Shown: positions 26,066-35,315, numbered from the stretch's first letter. The stretch is 64,000 nt of DNA from Mesorhizobium shangrilense (GCF_028826155.1 NZ_JAQGPN010000001.1:2795501-2859500), one strand, 5' to 3'. Program-made: numbers and translations. The notes: generated by a model from the sequence alone, not told the origin.

Positions 26066-28210
26066 CTAGTAGTCGAACTGCTTCGCCAGCGAGATCTTGA
26101 ACGTCCGCCCGAGCGACCGATCAGTAGACTGGTTGTCGCGATAGTCTTCGTTGAACAGGTTGTCGACGCCGAAGGTGGCCTCGAAGCCCGCCATCGCGCC
26201 ATCCTGCGGCTTCCAGCTCGCGAACAGGTCGACAGTCTGGTAGGCGCCGGAACCTTCCGTCGTGGGGAACGGCGGCCGCAGAGTGCCGTTCTGGAGATCC
26301 GAACTCACCACGCCGGTGTCGATCGACGCGACCAGGTTGAGCTTCGCGCCGAACTCCAGATTGTAGTCCAGCGCCCGGCCGCCGAGGGTCAGCGAGAGCT
26401 TGTGCGCCGGTATGGAGTTCAGCGTCTCGCCGGTGTCGTCGTTCTCGCCCTGCAGCGCCGTATAGGCGAGGCGGCTGAACCACTTGTCCGCATCATAGGC
26501 GGCCTCGACTTCGACGCCGTAGATCGTCGCGCGATCGACGTTGGAGAAGTAGGTCGGGGGCGGCGTTCCCGCGGGACCGTTCGGGTTCACCACGATCAGG
26601 TTCTTGATCTTGTTGTAGAACGCCGTCGTCTTCAGAGCCGCATAGTCGCCTTCCTGGAGAAGGTCGCCGCCCGAAATCGTGAAACCGGCTTCGAAATTGT
26701 TGGATTCTTCCTTGTCGAGATTGATGCTTGCCGTCCGTCCGGACGTCGTCGGCGTCGGGGCGCTGTACTGGTAAAGCTCGTCCAGCGTCGGGAAGCGTTC
26801 GGTGTGGGCGACCGAGCCGAAGATGCCGAACGTGTCGTTGAACTGGTAGAGCGCCGCGATTTTTGGGGAAAGCGCGAAGTCGTCCACGTCCTCGGCCCCG
26901 GCGGCGTCGATCTCAGGCCTTTGCCAGACGAACTCTCCGCGGACGCCCGGGATGATCGTCAGCTTTTCGTTCCAGATGAATTCGTCCTGGACGAAGATGC
27001 CCAGGCGCTGGTCGTTGCCCTCGGGATGGGTGCTGATCGGCGCGCCGGTGCCGTTGACGACGCCGGTGCGCTCCTGGTTGCTGTATTGCAGGCCGTAGGT
27101 GATGAAATTCTCCCAGTCCTGGCTCGAGAACTCGGACGTGTTCTCGACGCTGGCCTGGAAGGTGCCGTAGCCGTATTTGCCGTTGGCGAAGCCACCGAGC
27201 GGCGAGCCTTCCTGATCGACCGTCGTGTCCGAATAGGAAAGCTGGGCCTTGAGATCCAGCCACGGATTGTCGGATGCGGGGTTTTCGTAGCTCAGCACCG
27301 CCGTCTTGTCGACGACGTTGCGATCGACCAAGCCGAAGCCGGCGGCCGAGCCGGTCTGATTGTATTCCTGGTCATCTGCGTCGCTTGACCAGTGCTGGTA
27401 GGAAGCGCGCAGCACCTGTTCGTTGTTGTCGCCGAAGCGCGCCGTGCCTTTCAGGAGGCCGGACCAGGTGGTGAACTTGGAACCGAGAAGTTCGCGCCCG
27501 TCGGCGAGCTCGAAATTGTCCGAACGGCGCCAGTTTCCGGTCGCCAGCACTTCGAGATTGTCATTGAAACGGTGGGCGAGGAGCGGGGAGACCAGGGAGC
27601 CGTCACCGTTTGAGTAATAAGCGCTCTTGATGCGGGCCGCACCCGTCATTCCGTCCTTGATGTAGTCGGATGCGTCTTTGGTGGTGAAGTTGATAACGCC
27701 GCCCAGCGCGCCCGAGCCGTAGAGCGTCGAGGAGGCAGGGCCGCGCAGCACCTCGACCTGCTTGTAGAGTTCGGGGTCCGAGAAGAACGAACCCATTCGG
27801 TATTGCTCGTAGAATTTTTTCACGCCGTCGACGTTGACGATGATCTTCGATTCATCGCCCGAGGTTTCCGCTGTGCCGATGCCGCGAATGTTGAAGGATT
27901 CGCCGAGCATCCGGTCGCTGCCGATCGTCGTTACTCCGGGCACGGCGTCGAACATGTCGCCGATCGTTTCGGGCTGGATGCGGTCGATGTCCTCCTGGTC
28001 GACCACCGTCACGGCCTGCGGCGTGTCGATCGCCACCTTCTCGACGCCCGCTCCGAGGATAAGGCGCTGAAGCAGCGTCACCCGACCCTTCTTTTCCGTT
28101 TCATTCGTCTGCGACGCAGCCTCCTGCGCCTTGGCAGACTGCAACCCCACCATCACGCTCAACGCCGCCCCACCCAGCAGCACCGCTGCGTTTCGCCCAA
28201 CCAGCCCCAT
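26066..28210 (-). CDS. hmuR: TonB-dependent haem/haemoglobin receptor
   Basis: Outer-membrane beta-barrel that imports haem. The 714-residue protein has a signal peptide (to about residue 30), a plug domain (VTVVDQEDIDRIQPETIGDM, NIRGIG, VEVLRGPASSTLYGSGALGG) and a barrel ending in Tyr (SLAKQFDY) as outer-membrane proteins should. ERFPTLDELY matches the FRAP-box region of haem receptors. The start at 28210 is fixed by AGGAG seven bases upstream; the longer form from 28240 lacks one. It is divergent from hemP and lies behind an iron-responsive operator. Confidence 0.93.
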   Translation of the reverse strand: MGLVGRNAAVLLGGAALSVMVGLQSAKAQEAASQTNETEKKGRVTLLQRLILGAGVEKVAIDTPQAVTVVDQEDIDRIQPETIGDMFDAVPGVTTIGSDRMLGESFNIRGIGTAETSGDESKIIVNVDGVKKFYEQYRMGSFFSDPELYKQVEVLRGPASSTLYGSGALGGVINFTTKDASDYIKDGMTGAARIKSAYYSNGDGSLVSPLLAHRFNDNLEVLATGNWRRSDNFELADGRELLGSKFTTWSGLLKGTARFGDNNEQVLRASYQHWSSDADDQEYNQTGSAAGFGLVDRNVVDKTAVLSYENPASDNPWLDLKAQLSYSDTTVDQEGSPLGGFANGKYGYGTFQASVENTSEFSSQDWENFITYGLQYSNQERTGVVNGTGAPISTHPEGNDQRLGIFVQDEFIWNEKLTIIPGVRGEFVWQRPEIDAAGAEDVDDFALSPKIAALYQFNDTFGIFGSVAHTERFPTLDELYQYSAPTPTTSGRTASINLDKEESNNFEAGFTISGGDLLQEGDYAALKTTAFYNKIKNLIVVNPNGPAGTPPPTYFSNVDRATIYGVEVEAAYDADKWFSRLAYTALQGENDDTGETLNSIPAHKLSLTLGGRALDYNLEFGAKLNLVASIDTGVVSSDLQNGTLRPPFPTTEGSGAYQTVDLFASWKPQDGAMAGFEATFGVDNLFNEDYRDNQSTDRSLGRTFKISLAKQFDY

Positions 28211-28328
28211 ATCCGAACTCCTGATTTCGACTGCATCCACACGCTCGCTCGCACGTGGCTGGCTGGCGTTCCGGCGAGACGTTTAATTCTTGACTCGTTT
28301 ACTCCGGTATTGCACTCCCTATTAAAGC

Positions 28329-28343
28329 TGATAATTGGTGTCA
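28329..28343. promoter_or_regulatory. Iron-responsive operator (RirA-type) between hmuR and hemP
   Basis: TGA, nine bases, TCA exactly matches the core of the iron-responsive operator bound by RirA in rhizobia. On the minus strand it overlaps a TTGACA -35 element (28345-28340), 17 bases before TAGGGA, as expected for repression of hmuR when iron is plentiful. The hemP side could use TTTACT, 16 bases, TATTAA upstream. No convincing Irr (ICE) box was seen. Confidence 0.6.
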
Positions 28344-28403
28344 AGAATTCACGTGACCATCAACGGCGCGTAGAGGACGGCCCGGGGCAGAAAGGATCGA
28401 GGC

Positions 28404-28616
28404 ATGAACACGCACAATCCAAAGAGCTTCCAGTTTCGCTATCACCGGGCGCCTGAGTCGGTTTCGTACCGGCCGGTCGCAAGTCACGTCGCGGTGCGCA
28501 CGCTTTCCAGCGATTCTCTTTTCCAACAGGGCGAGCATGAGATCGGCATCGCCCACGGCGAGTCGCTCTACCGCCTGAAGATCACCCGTCAGGGCAAGCT
28601 CATTCTCAACAAATAG
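28404..28616 (+). CDS. hemP: Hemin uptake protein HemP/HmuP
   Basis: A 70-residue protein of the HemP family; in Bradyrhizobium and Sinorhizobium the homologue HmuP is needed for expression of the haem receptor. The family signature is the C-terminal IAHGESLYRLKITRQGKLILNK (residues about 49-70), preceded by RTLSSDSLFQQG. AAGGA lies seven bases before the ATG. It is the first gene of the plus-strand hemP-hmuSTUV operon and is divergent from hmuR. Confidence 0.93.
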   Translation: MNTHNPKSFQFRYHRAPESVSYRPVASHVAVRTLSSDSLFQQGEHEIGIAHGESLYRLKITRQGKLILNK

Positions 28617-28627
28617 GTAGTTTCCTC

Positions 28628-29683
28628 ATGGACCAGCGTGTGAAGCCGGCGCCGCACGAGATCGTGCGGGCCCGGAGTGAGAACCCGAAGATGCGCGAGC
28701 GCGACCTCGCGTTGCAGCTAGGCGTCTCCGAGGCCGAACTTGTCGCGGCGCATTGCGGCGACGGCGTCCTGCGCATCGAGCCGAACGTCAACGTACTGCT
28801 CGGCGGGATCGAGGCGGTCGGCGAGGTTATGGCGCTGACGCGCAATGACAGCGCGGTGCACGAGAAGATCGGCGTTTACGACAAGGTCGTCGCCGGCGAG
28901 CATAACGCCATGGTGCTGGGCGAGCAGATCGACCTGCGCATCTTCCCCAAGGCATGGGCATGCGGTTTTGCTGTCGAGAAGCGCGACGGTGACGAAGTTC
29001 GCCGCAGCCTGCAGTTTTTCGATGAGGCAGGTGACGCCGTGCACAAGGTGCATCTGCGTCCCGCCTCCGATCTCGACGCCTATCGGGAACTGGTGTCGAA
29101 GCTCGTCAGCGCCGAACAGGGTCGCACCCTGGACACAGTCGCCATCGAGCCTGAGGTGGAGGCGGACGCCAGCGCGGCGAGCGCGGACGATCTGCGCGAG
29201 CGCTGGAGCCGCCTGACCGACGTGCACCAGTTCTTCGGCATGCTGAAGACGCTCAAGCTCGGCCGCCAGCAAGCGGTGCGTATGGTCGGGCCTGACTATG
29301 CGTGGCGGCTGACGCCCGATTCCGTGACGGCAATGCTGAACCATGCGGCCCAGGACGCCCTGCCGATCATGTGCTTCGTCGGCAATCGCGGCTGCATCCA
29401 GATCCATTCCGGCCCGGTCGCCAACATCAAGCCGATGGGGCCGTGGATCAACGTGCTCGACGAGACCTTCCACATGCATCTGAGGACCGACCACATCGTC
29501 GAGGCCTGGGGCGTGCGCAAGCCCACCAAGGAAGGGCACGTCACCTCCATCGAGGCCTATGGGGCGGACGGCAAGATGATCGTCCAGTTCTTCGGCCAGC
29601 GGAAGGAAGGCCAGGACGAGCGCGAAGGCTGGCGCTTTCTGGTCGAGAACCTGCCGCGCATCCCGGACGTCGCGGCTGCCTAG
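28628..29683 (+). CDS. hmuS: Haem-degrading / haem-trafficking protein HmuS (HemS family)
   Basis: Cytosolic protein that receives imported haem and, in some bacteria, opens the ring. The 351-residue sequence has the two-repeat HemS layout: repeat 1 from RARSENPKMRERDLALQLGV to RIFPKAWACGFAVE, repeat 2 from VHQFFGMLKTLKLGR to HMHLRTDHIVEAWGVRKPT. His residues near the start of repeat 2 are the likely haem ligand region. It starts 11 bp after hemP and is followed by hmuT after 7 bp. Confidence 0.92.
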   Translation: MDQRVKPAPHEIVRARSENPKMRERDLALQLGVSEAELVAAHCGDGVLRIEPNVNVLLGGIEAVGEVMALTRNDSAVHEKIGVYDKVVAGEHNAMVLGEQIDLRIFPKAWACGFAVEKRDGDEVRRSLQFFDEAGDAVHKVHLRPASDLDAYRELVSKLVSAEQGRTLDTVAIEPEVEADASAASADDLRERWSRLTDVHQFFGMLKTLKLGRQQAVRMVGPDYAWRLTPDSVTAMLNHAAQDALPIMCFVGNRGCIQIHSGPVANIKPMGPWINVLDETFHMHLRTDHIVEAWGVRKPTKEGHVTSIEAYGADGKMIVQFFGQRKEGQDEREGWRFLVENLPRIPDVAAA

Positions 29684-29690
29684 GAACACC

Positions 29691-30590
29691 ATGATGTCGA
29701 TCAGAACCCCCGCGTGCAGCTTGCGTATTCTCGCACTTGCGGCCACCGCGCTGCTTGCTGCCGCGAGCAGCGGCCACGCAAACGAGACCACCGTCCTCCC
29801 GGACACCTCCCGCGTCGCTTCCATCGGCGGCGCGATCACCGAGATCGTCTATGCGCTCGGCGAGGAGAAGAAGCTGGCGGCGCGCGATTCCACCAGCGTC
29901 TATCCAGAAGCCGCGCTGGGCCTGCCCGATGTCGGCTATATGCGCCGGCTGTCGCCGGAAGGCGTGCTGTCGGTGAACCCGACGGGCATCTTGGCGCTGC
30001 AGGGAAGCGGCCCGAAGGAGACGATCGACGTTCTCAAGAAGGCCAGCGTTCCCTATGTCGAAATCGAGGAAAGCTGGGACCACGCCGGCATCGTGGAGCG
30101 GATCCGCGCCGTCGGCCAGGCGATCGGCGCGCCGGCGAAGGCCGAGGAACTCGCACTGAAGGTCGACGGCAAGCTCAAGCAGGCCGAAGACCTCACGGCG
30201 GGCGTCAAGGAGCGCAAACGTGTCCTGTTCATCCTGTCCATGCAGGGCGGCAAGATTCTCGCGTCGGGCAGCAACACCGCGGCCAACGGCATCATCGAGC
30301 TTGCGGGCGCAGTCAATGCCGTCGAGGGATATGAAGGCTATAAGCAGCTCACCGACGAAGCCGCCATCGCCGCCAGGCCGGATGTGATCCTGATGATGGT
30401 GCGAGGCGGGGAGCATGACAGCCTCGGAGCCGATCTCTTCGCGCACCCGGCAATCGCCGGCACGCCGGCGGGGCAGGAGAAGAAGCTGATCAAGATGGAC
30501 GGCGCGTATCTGCTCGGGTTCGGCCCACGCACCGCCGACGCCATCACCGAGCTCGCGCACTCGCTCTATGGCGACCAGGTCAAGGATTGA
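29691..30590 (+). CDS. hmuT: Periplasmic haem-binding protein HmuT
   Basis: Substrate-binding protein that carries haem across the periplasm to HmuUV. The 299-residue protein has a signal peptide ending in SSGHAN and the cluster A-2 binding-protein pattern: RVASIGGAITEIVYALG, the conserved Tyr of YPEAALGLPDVGYMRRLSPEGVLS that binds haem in this group, and a final lobe KMDGAYLLGFGPRTADAI. AGGA lies five bases before the ATG. It is in the hemP-hmuSTUV operon. Confidence 0.92.
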   Translation: MMSIRTPACSLRILALAATALLAAASSGHANETTVLPDTSRVASIGGAITEIVYALGEEKKLAARDSTSVYPEAALGLPDVGYMRRLSPEGVLSVNPTGILALQGSGPKETIDVLKKASVPYVEIEESWDHAGIVERIRAVGQAIGAPAKAEELALKVDGKLKQAEDLTAGVKERKRVLFILSMQGGKILASGSNTAANGIIELAGAVNAVEGYEGYKQLTDEAAIAARPDVILMMVRGGEHDSLGADLFAHPAIAGTPAGQEKKLIKMDGAYLLGFGPRTADAITELAHSLYGDQVKD

Positions 30591-30603
30591 GCGGGCGGCA
30601 GTC

Positions 30604-31707
30604 ATGGTGGATCACTCCGGAGCCGCGACGCTGGGCGCGTTGAAGCGCATCCCCGCGGAGGGCGACCGTTCCGTTCGTGCGCGCGGCGTCATCGCCGGGC
30701 TGGCGCTTCTGCTCTGTGTCACGGCGTTGTTCAGCCTGACTGCCGGCGCTTCCGACGCGTCGGCCGTGGCCGTGCTGACTGGCTGGCTGTCGGGGACGGC
30801 TCGGGACGCCGCTCTCTCGGCGCGCGATCACATCATCGTCTACGACATAAGGCTCCCGAGAATCGTGCTCGGCATGCTGGTTGGCGCAGGGCTCGCCGTT
30901 TCCGGCGCGGTCATGCAGGGGTTGTTCCGCAACCCGCTTGCCGATCCCGGCCTGGTCGGGGTCTCCGCCGGCGCGAGTCTGGGGGCGGTATCCGTCATCG
31001 TGCTGGGGGGCACGGTACTGGCGCCGATGGTGCAGGCGCTGGGCAGCTATGCACTGCCCGTATCAGCCTTCCTCGGCGGCCTCGCGGTCACCATCGTCCT
31101 CTACCGGGTGTCGACGCGGCAGGGACGCACGTCGATCGCCACGATGCTCCTGGCGGGCATTGCGCTCGCCGCACTGGCCGGGGCGCTGACGGGCATCCTC
31201 GTCTTTGTGGCCGACGACCGCCAGCTGCGCGATCTCACCTTCTGGCAGCTCGGCTCGCTCGCCGGCGCGACCTGGACGAAAATCGGGGCCTCTGCGCCGA
31301 TCATCGTGCTGGGCCTTGCCGCCAGTCCGTTCCTGGCGCGCGGGCTCAACGCGCTGGCGCTGGGCGAGGCGACGGCCGCCCATCTCGGCGTACCGGTGCA
31401 GCGCCTGAAGCACGTCGCCATCGTCATGGTGTCGGCGGTCGTCGGCGCCTCGGTGGCGGTGAGCGGCGGCATCGGCTTCGTCGGAATCGTCGTTCCGCAC
31501 CTGCTGCGGCTCGCGATCGGACCCGACAACCGCTACTTGCTGCCGGCCTCCGCACTGCTTGGCGCGATCCTGCTGCTCATCGCCGACGCCATCAGCCGCA
31601 CCATCGTCGCACCCGCAGAGCTGCCCATCGGCATCGTCACCGCGGCGGCCGGGGCGCCGTTCTTCCTGTGGATACTGCTGCGCAAGCGCGGCGTGATCGA
31701 TCTCTGA
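30604..31707 (+). CDS. hmuU: Haem ABC transporter permease HmuU
   Basis: Inner-membrane permease of the FecCD/BtuC family, 367 residues with about nine to ten membrane segments. Family features are RLPRIVLGMLVGAGLAVSGA near the start, NPLADPGLVGVSAGASLGA, the cytosolic coupling helix at LALGEATAAHLGVPV, and GFVGIVVPHLLRL. The start at 30604 is chosen over the ORF start at 30568, which overlaps the end of hmuT. It pairs with the ATPase HmuV downstream. Confidence 0.92.
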   Translation: MVDHSGAATLGALKRIPAEGDRSVRARGVIAGLALLLCVTALFSLTAGASDASAVAVLTGWLSGTARDAALSARDHIIVYDIRLPRIVLGMLVGAGLAVSGAVMQGLFRNPLADPGLVGVSAGASLGAVSVIVLGGTVLAPMVQALGSYALPVSAFLGGLAVTIVLYRVSTRQGRTSIATMLLAGIALAALAGALTGILVFVADDRQLRDLTFWQLGSLAGATWTKIGASAPIIVLGLAASPFLARGLNALALGEATAAHLGVPVQRLKHVAIVMVSAVVGASVAVSGGIGFVGIVVPHLLRLAIGPDNRYLLPASALLGAILLLIADAISRTIVAPAELPIGIVTAAAGAPFFLWILLRKRGVIDL

Positions 31708-31719
31708 AAGGCGCCAGCC

Positions 31720-32511
31720 ATGATCTCCGCACGCGGAATCGACGTCTCAATCGGCCGAAGCCGGATCCTCTCCGGCATCGACTTCGATGCGAAGGCGGGC
31801 GAGGTCACCGCGATCGTCGGGCCGAACGGTTCCGGCAAGACGACCTTCCTGCGGGCGCTCTCGGGGGATGTCTCCTATCACGGGGAGGTCACCATCAACG
31901 GGAGCGAGATCCGCAGCCTGAAACCCTGGCAAGCGGCGGCGATGCGGGGCGTGCTGCCGCAGCAGACGGTGCTCAGCTTTCCGTTCACCGTGCGCGAGGT
32001 GGTGCGCCTCGGGCTGGTCGGCGGCCGCTCGGGCGCATTGGCGGGGGAAGAGGAGCGCCTGCCGGAGCGGGCGCTGGCGAGGGTCGATCTCGGCGGCTTT
32101 GCCGCGCGCTTCTACCAGGAGCTTTCCGGCGGCGAGCAGCAGCGCGTGCAGCTTGCACGCGTGCTCTGCCAGGTCTGGGCCCCGGTGCTGGAGGGCAAGC
32201 CGCGCTACCTGTTCCTCGACGAGCCGGTCTCGAGCCTCGACATCAAGCATCAGCTGATCATCATGGACATCGCGCGCGACTTCGCGAGGCGTGGCGGCGG
32301 CGTCATCGCCATCCTGCACGATCTCAACCTGACCGCCATGTATGCCGACCAGGTGTTCGTCATGCACCGGGGCAAGCTTGCGGCGGCAGGCTCGCCTCGC
32401 GAGGTGATGACGGACGACCTGTTCGCACGCGTGTTCGACTGCCCGCTGCGGGTCGGCGCGCTGCCGGCGGCAAACGCCCCGTTCGTGCTGCCGCAGTCGG
32501 TCGCGATGTGA
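31720..32511 (+). CDS. hmuV: Haem ABC transporter ATP-binding protein HmuV
   Basis: ATPase subunit of the haem importer, 263 residues. Walker A is GPNGSGKTTF, the signature ELSGGEQQRVQLARVL, and Walker B YLFLDEPVSSLD with the switch His in AILHDLNLTAM. It follows hmuU by 12 bp and ends the operon; a GC-rich hairpin lies just after it, between it and the convergent kdgF gene. Confidence 0.93.
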   Translation: MISARGIDVSIGRSRILSGIDFDAKAGEVTAIVGPNGSGKTTFLRALSGDVSYHGEVTINGSEIRSLKPWQAAAMRGVLPQQTVLSFPFTVREVVRLGLVGGRSGALAGEEERLPERALARVDLGGFAARFYQELSGGEQQRVQLARVLCQVWAPVLEGKPRYLFLDEPVSSLDIKHQLIIMDIARDFARRGGGVIAILHDLNLTAMYADQVFVMHRGKLAAAGSPREVMTDDLFARVFDCPLRVGALPAANAPFVLPQSVAM

Positions 32512-32525
32512 GATTAGCCTCTTGC

Positions 32526-32545
32526 GCCCCGCCTATTGGGGGGGC
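32526..32545. terminator. GC hairpin between hmuV and kdgF
   Basis: GCCCC (32526-32530) pairs with GGGGC (32541-32545) in the 34-bp gap between two convergent genes. There is no T run on either strand, so a terminator role is weakly supported. Confidence 0.3.
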
Positions 32546-32884
32546 TCACTCCAGGAAATCGGCCCGGTGCGGGGCAAAGCTGTCGACCAGCCGTCCTGCC
32601 TCGAGCGCCTTGACGCCGTGGACGAGGTTTGACGGCACGATGAACGCCCCGCCCTTGCCGATGGTCGCCGTCTTGCCATCGATCGTGATCTCGAAGAGCC
32701 CCTCTGCGACATAGCTCGCCTGCACGTGCGGATGCGAATGCAGGGCGCCGACGCCACCCTTCTCGAAGGCGAACTCGACCATCATCAACTCGTCCGTATG
32801 GAGAACGACCCGGCGGCGATTGCCGTCCGGAGTCGGGGTCCATTCGCCGGAGCCGGGTGGAGAGAAGAGATTCGTGTCAGTCAT
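32546..32884 (-). CDS. kdgF: Cupin protein, KdgF-type unsaturated-uronate linearising protein
   Basis: A 112-residue cupin with the metal-site motif HSHPHVQASYVAEG and a later His in PSNLVHGVKALE, the pattern of KdgF. KdgF speeds the ring opening of 4,5-unsaturated uronates to the linear keto form used by KduI. The frame extends past 32884, but that start gives MTDTNLFSPPG and lies 10 bases after the kduD stop. Its position at the end of a uxaC-TRAP-kduI-kduD operon supports the name. Confidence 0.8.
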   Translation of the reverse strand: MTDTNLFSPPGSGEWTPTPDGNRRRVVLHTDELMMVEFAFEKGGVGALHSHPHVQASYVAEGLFEITIDGKTATIGKGGAFIVPSNLVHGVKALEAGRLVDSFAPHRADFLE

Positions 32885-32894
32885 GTCGCTTCCT

Positions 32895-33653
32895 TTATCT
32901 GGCCAGCCAGCCGCCGTCGACCGCAATGGTCGCGCCGTGCATGTAGGCGGAGGCGGGGGCAAGCAGGAATACTGCGGTATCGCCGATATCGTCGGGCGTG
33001 CCCCAGCGACCCGCCGGTATGCGCGCCAGGATCGATGCGCTGCGGTCGGCGTCGGCGCGCAGCGCCTCGGTATTGTTGGTGACCACGTAGCCCGGGGCGA
33101 TCGCGTTTACGTTGATGCCCTGCGGCGCCCATTCGCAGGCGAGCGCCCGGGTGATGCCGAGCACACCGTGCTTCGAGGCGGTGTAGGACGCGACGCGGAT
33201 GCCTCCTTGGAAGGACAGGACCGATGCCACGTTGACGATACGGCCCTCGCGTTTCTCCGCAAGAGCAAGTCGTGCGAAGGCCTGGCACAGGAAGAAGGTG
33301 CTCTTCAGGTTGACGTCGATCACGTCGTCCCAGTTCTCCTCGGAGAACTCGGCCGCATCCTGCCGGCGAATGATGCCGGCATTGTTGACCAGTCCGTCCA
33401 GTGGCCCCGGTCCAGACCACGTGTCGTCGAGCATCGCCTGCGCGGCCTTATGGTCCGAAAGATCGCAGTGGACCGCTTTGAATGGCGCGCCGAGCGCGCT
33501 CATTCCGGCCGCGGTCTCATCCATTGCGGAGCGACCGACGCCGATCACGCTGCCGCCCGCGCGGCCGATGGCAAGGCAAATGCCCTGGCCGATGCCGGTG
33601 TTCGCGCCGGTGACCAGGACCCGTCGTCCCTCGAGGTTGAATGAGGATGCCAT
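32895..33653 (-). CDS. kduD: 2-dehydro-3-deoxy-D-gluconate 5-dehydrogenase
   Basis: Short-chain dehydrogenase that reduces 2,5-diketo-3-deoxygluconate to 2-keto-3-deoxygluconate. The 252-residue protein has the cofactor loop TGANTGIG, the NNAG motif (LVNNAGIIRR), catalytic Ser (VASVLSFQGG) and Tyr-x3-Lys (YTASK), and ends in AIAVDGGWLAR-like SDR sequence. The ATG at 33653 is two bases after the kduI stop; a TTG at 33659 overlapping that stop (TTGA) is better spaced from GGAGAG and cannot be excluded. Confidence 0.9.
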   Translation of the reverse strand: MASSFNLEGRRVLVTGANTGIGQGICLAIGRAGGSVIGVGRSAMDETAAGMSALGAPFKAVHCDLSDHKAAQAMLDDTWSGPGPLDGLVNNAGIIRRQDAAEFSEENWDDVIDVNLKSTFFLCQAFARLALAEKREGRIVNVASVLSFQGGIRVASYTASKHGVLGITRALACEWAPQGINVNAIAPGYVVTNNTEALRADADRSASILARIPAGRWGTPDDIGDTAVFLLAPASAYMHGATIAVDGGWLAR

Positions 33654-33655
33654 GC

Positions 33656-34504
33656 TCAACGCAGCTCTCCGATCGCGACGGGGTCCACGTCGGTGTAGTC
33701 GACATTGTCGCCGGCCATCGCCCAGATGAAGGCGTAGTTCGAGGTCCCGCAGCCGGAATGGATCGACCAGCCGGGCGACAGCACCGCCTCCTCGTTGGCG
33801 ACGACGATGTGACGGGTCTCGTCCGGCTCGCCCATGAGATGCAGCACGCGGGCTTCTTCGGGCAAGCTGAAGTAGAGGTAGGCCTCCATCCGCCGGTCAT
33901 GTACGTGGCACGGCATGGTGTTCCAGACGGAACCCGGCGCAAGTTGCGTCATGCCGACGACGAGCTGGCAGGTTTTCACGCCCTCCGGATGGATGAACTG
34001 GAAGATCGAGCGCTCGTTGGACGTCGCCTGGCTGCCGAGGTCGATCCGCTTGGCGTCGCCGATGCGGATGACCTTGATGGGATGCGGCTGATGGGCTGGT
34101 GCGCTGAGCAGGTAGAACTTCGCCGGCTCGTGACTGTCCTCGGACTCGAAGGCGACGTCCTTTACGCCCATGCTGATATAGATCATGTCCCGGTTCGCGA
34201 GCGCGTGCCGTTCGTCGCCCGCCGTGACGACGCCCGGCCCGCCTATGTTGACCGCGATCAGCTCGCGGCGGTCGAGGAAGCTCTTTGTCCCGGTTGGCTT
34301 GATCGCCTCGAGGGGCAGGGCCGAGCCCGAGGGCATCGCGCCGCCGACGATCATGCGGTCGTAGTGCGTGTAGACGAGCGTCACGCGGCCGGCACGAAAA
34401 AGCTCCGGTATGTGGAAATGGCTACGCAACTCGTCCGTACCCATGGCGGCGGCGGCCTGCGGATCGATGGCGTAGCGGGACGTGTAGTCTGTCGCGTGAT
34501 GCAT
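33656..34504 (-). CDS. kduI: 5-dehydro-4-deoxy-D-glucuronate isomerase
   Basis: Isomerises 5-keto-4-deoxyuronate (from unsaturated uronates) to 2,5-diketo-3-deoxygluconate. The 282-residue length is that of KduI. The zinc site is seen in PCHVHDRRMEAYLYF with the later His in SPGWSIHSGCGTSNY. The N-terminus (DYTSRYAIDPQAAAAMGTDELR) is also typical. It sits between gntR and kduD in the operon. Confidence 0.95.
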   Translation of the reverse strand: MHHATDYTSRYAIDPQAAAAMGTDELRSHFHIPELFRAGRVTLVYTHYDRMIVGGAMPSGSALPLEAIKPTGTKSFLDRRELIAVNIGGPGVVTAGDERHALANRDMIYISMGVKDVAFESEDSHEPAKFYLLSAPAHQPHPIKVIRIGDAKRIDLGSQATSNERSIFQFIHPEGVKTCQLVVGMTQLAPGSVWNTMPCHVHDRRMEAYLYFSLPEEARVLHLMGEPDETRHIVVANEEAVLSPGWSIHSGCGTSNYAFIWAMAGDNVDYTDVDPVAIGELR

Positions 34505-34524
34505 GGCGGTCTTTCTTTGATTCG

Positions 34525-35304
34525 CTATGGTGATGCCGCGGCGGCGGGCACGGTCGCCGCAAGGTAGTCGGACTGCTGGCTCACCAGCCGCGTCCGGTAG
34601 CGGTCCTGGGCTGCGTTGAGATGAGCCCGCATCGCGCTTCGCGCCCCGTCCGGATCGCCTCCTGAAATCGCCTCCAGGATGCGCAGGTGCTCGCGCTGGA
34701 GACCAGTGAGATACTCGAGCGACAGCACCTCGACGGTGTACCAGGGCGAACTGCGGTCGCAGGGAATGGTGCGGTCGCCGAGCGCGTCGAGAATCTCGAC
34801 GTAGAAGGGGTTGTTGGTGGCCGCGGCGATCTCGCGATGAAAGGCGAAGTCGGCCTTTCCGGTCGGCTCGCCGAGCTTCAGCAGCCTCTCGAACTCGAAA
34901 AAGGCTTCTTGGATGCGGGCCTCCTGGGCGGCGTTGCGCCGCACGGCCGCAAGCGCCGCGCTCTCGATCTCGATGCCCATGCGCACCTCGAGCACGTTGA
35001 TGGCCTGGCTGACCTTGCTGATCTGCTGGTTGAGGGAGCCAAAGGCGAGGCTTGGATGCTCGAGCACGAAGACTCCGGCGCCCTGCCGCGGCGCGACGAG
35101 ACCATCCGCCGAGAGGCTGGCGATCGCCTCGCGGATCACCGTGCGCGAGACACCGAACATCTCGGTGAGGCGGCTTTCGGTGGGAAGCTTCTGGCCGGGC
35201 GCGAACTCGCCCGCCAGCACCTTGCTACGTAGCGCCGCCACGACCCGCTCCGAGAGCTTCGGTTTCCTTTCGGTCTTGAGTTCTTCTGCAACGTCGAGAG
35301 TCAT
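34525..35304 (-). CDS. GntR-family (FadR subfamily) regulator of the uronate operon
   Basis: A 259-residue repressor-type regulator. The winged helix is at about residues 16-85 (VVAALRSKVLAGEFAPGQKL, MFGVSRTVIREAIASL), followed by an all-helical FadR C-terminal domain with metal-site residues (DFAFHREIAAATNN; EHLRILEAI; MRAHL). The start at 35304 is just 11 bases after the TRAP permease stop. Its place inside the uronate operon means it most likely senses a uronate-derived sugar acid and binds the palindrome upstream of uxaC. Confidence 0.88.
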   Translation of the reverse strand: MTLDVAEELKTERKPKLSERVVAALRSKVLAGEFAPGQKLPTESRLTEMFGVSRTVIREAIASLSADGLVAPRQGAGVFVLEHPSLAFGSLNQQISKVSQAINVLEVRMGIEIESAALAAVRRNAAQEARIQEAFFEFERLLKLGEPTGKADFAFHREIAAATNNPFYVEILDALGDRTIPCDRSSPWYTVEVLSLEYLTGLQREHLRILEAISGGDPDGARSAMRAHLNAAQDRYRTRLVSQQSDYLAATVPAAAASP

Positions 35305-35315
35305 GATTCGGGGTT

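Noticed and set aside
28280..28300. Irr (ICE) box near the hmuR promoter
   Set aside because: TTTAATTCTTGAC shares only part of the consensus and lacks the second half.
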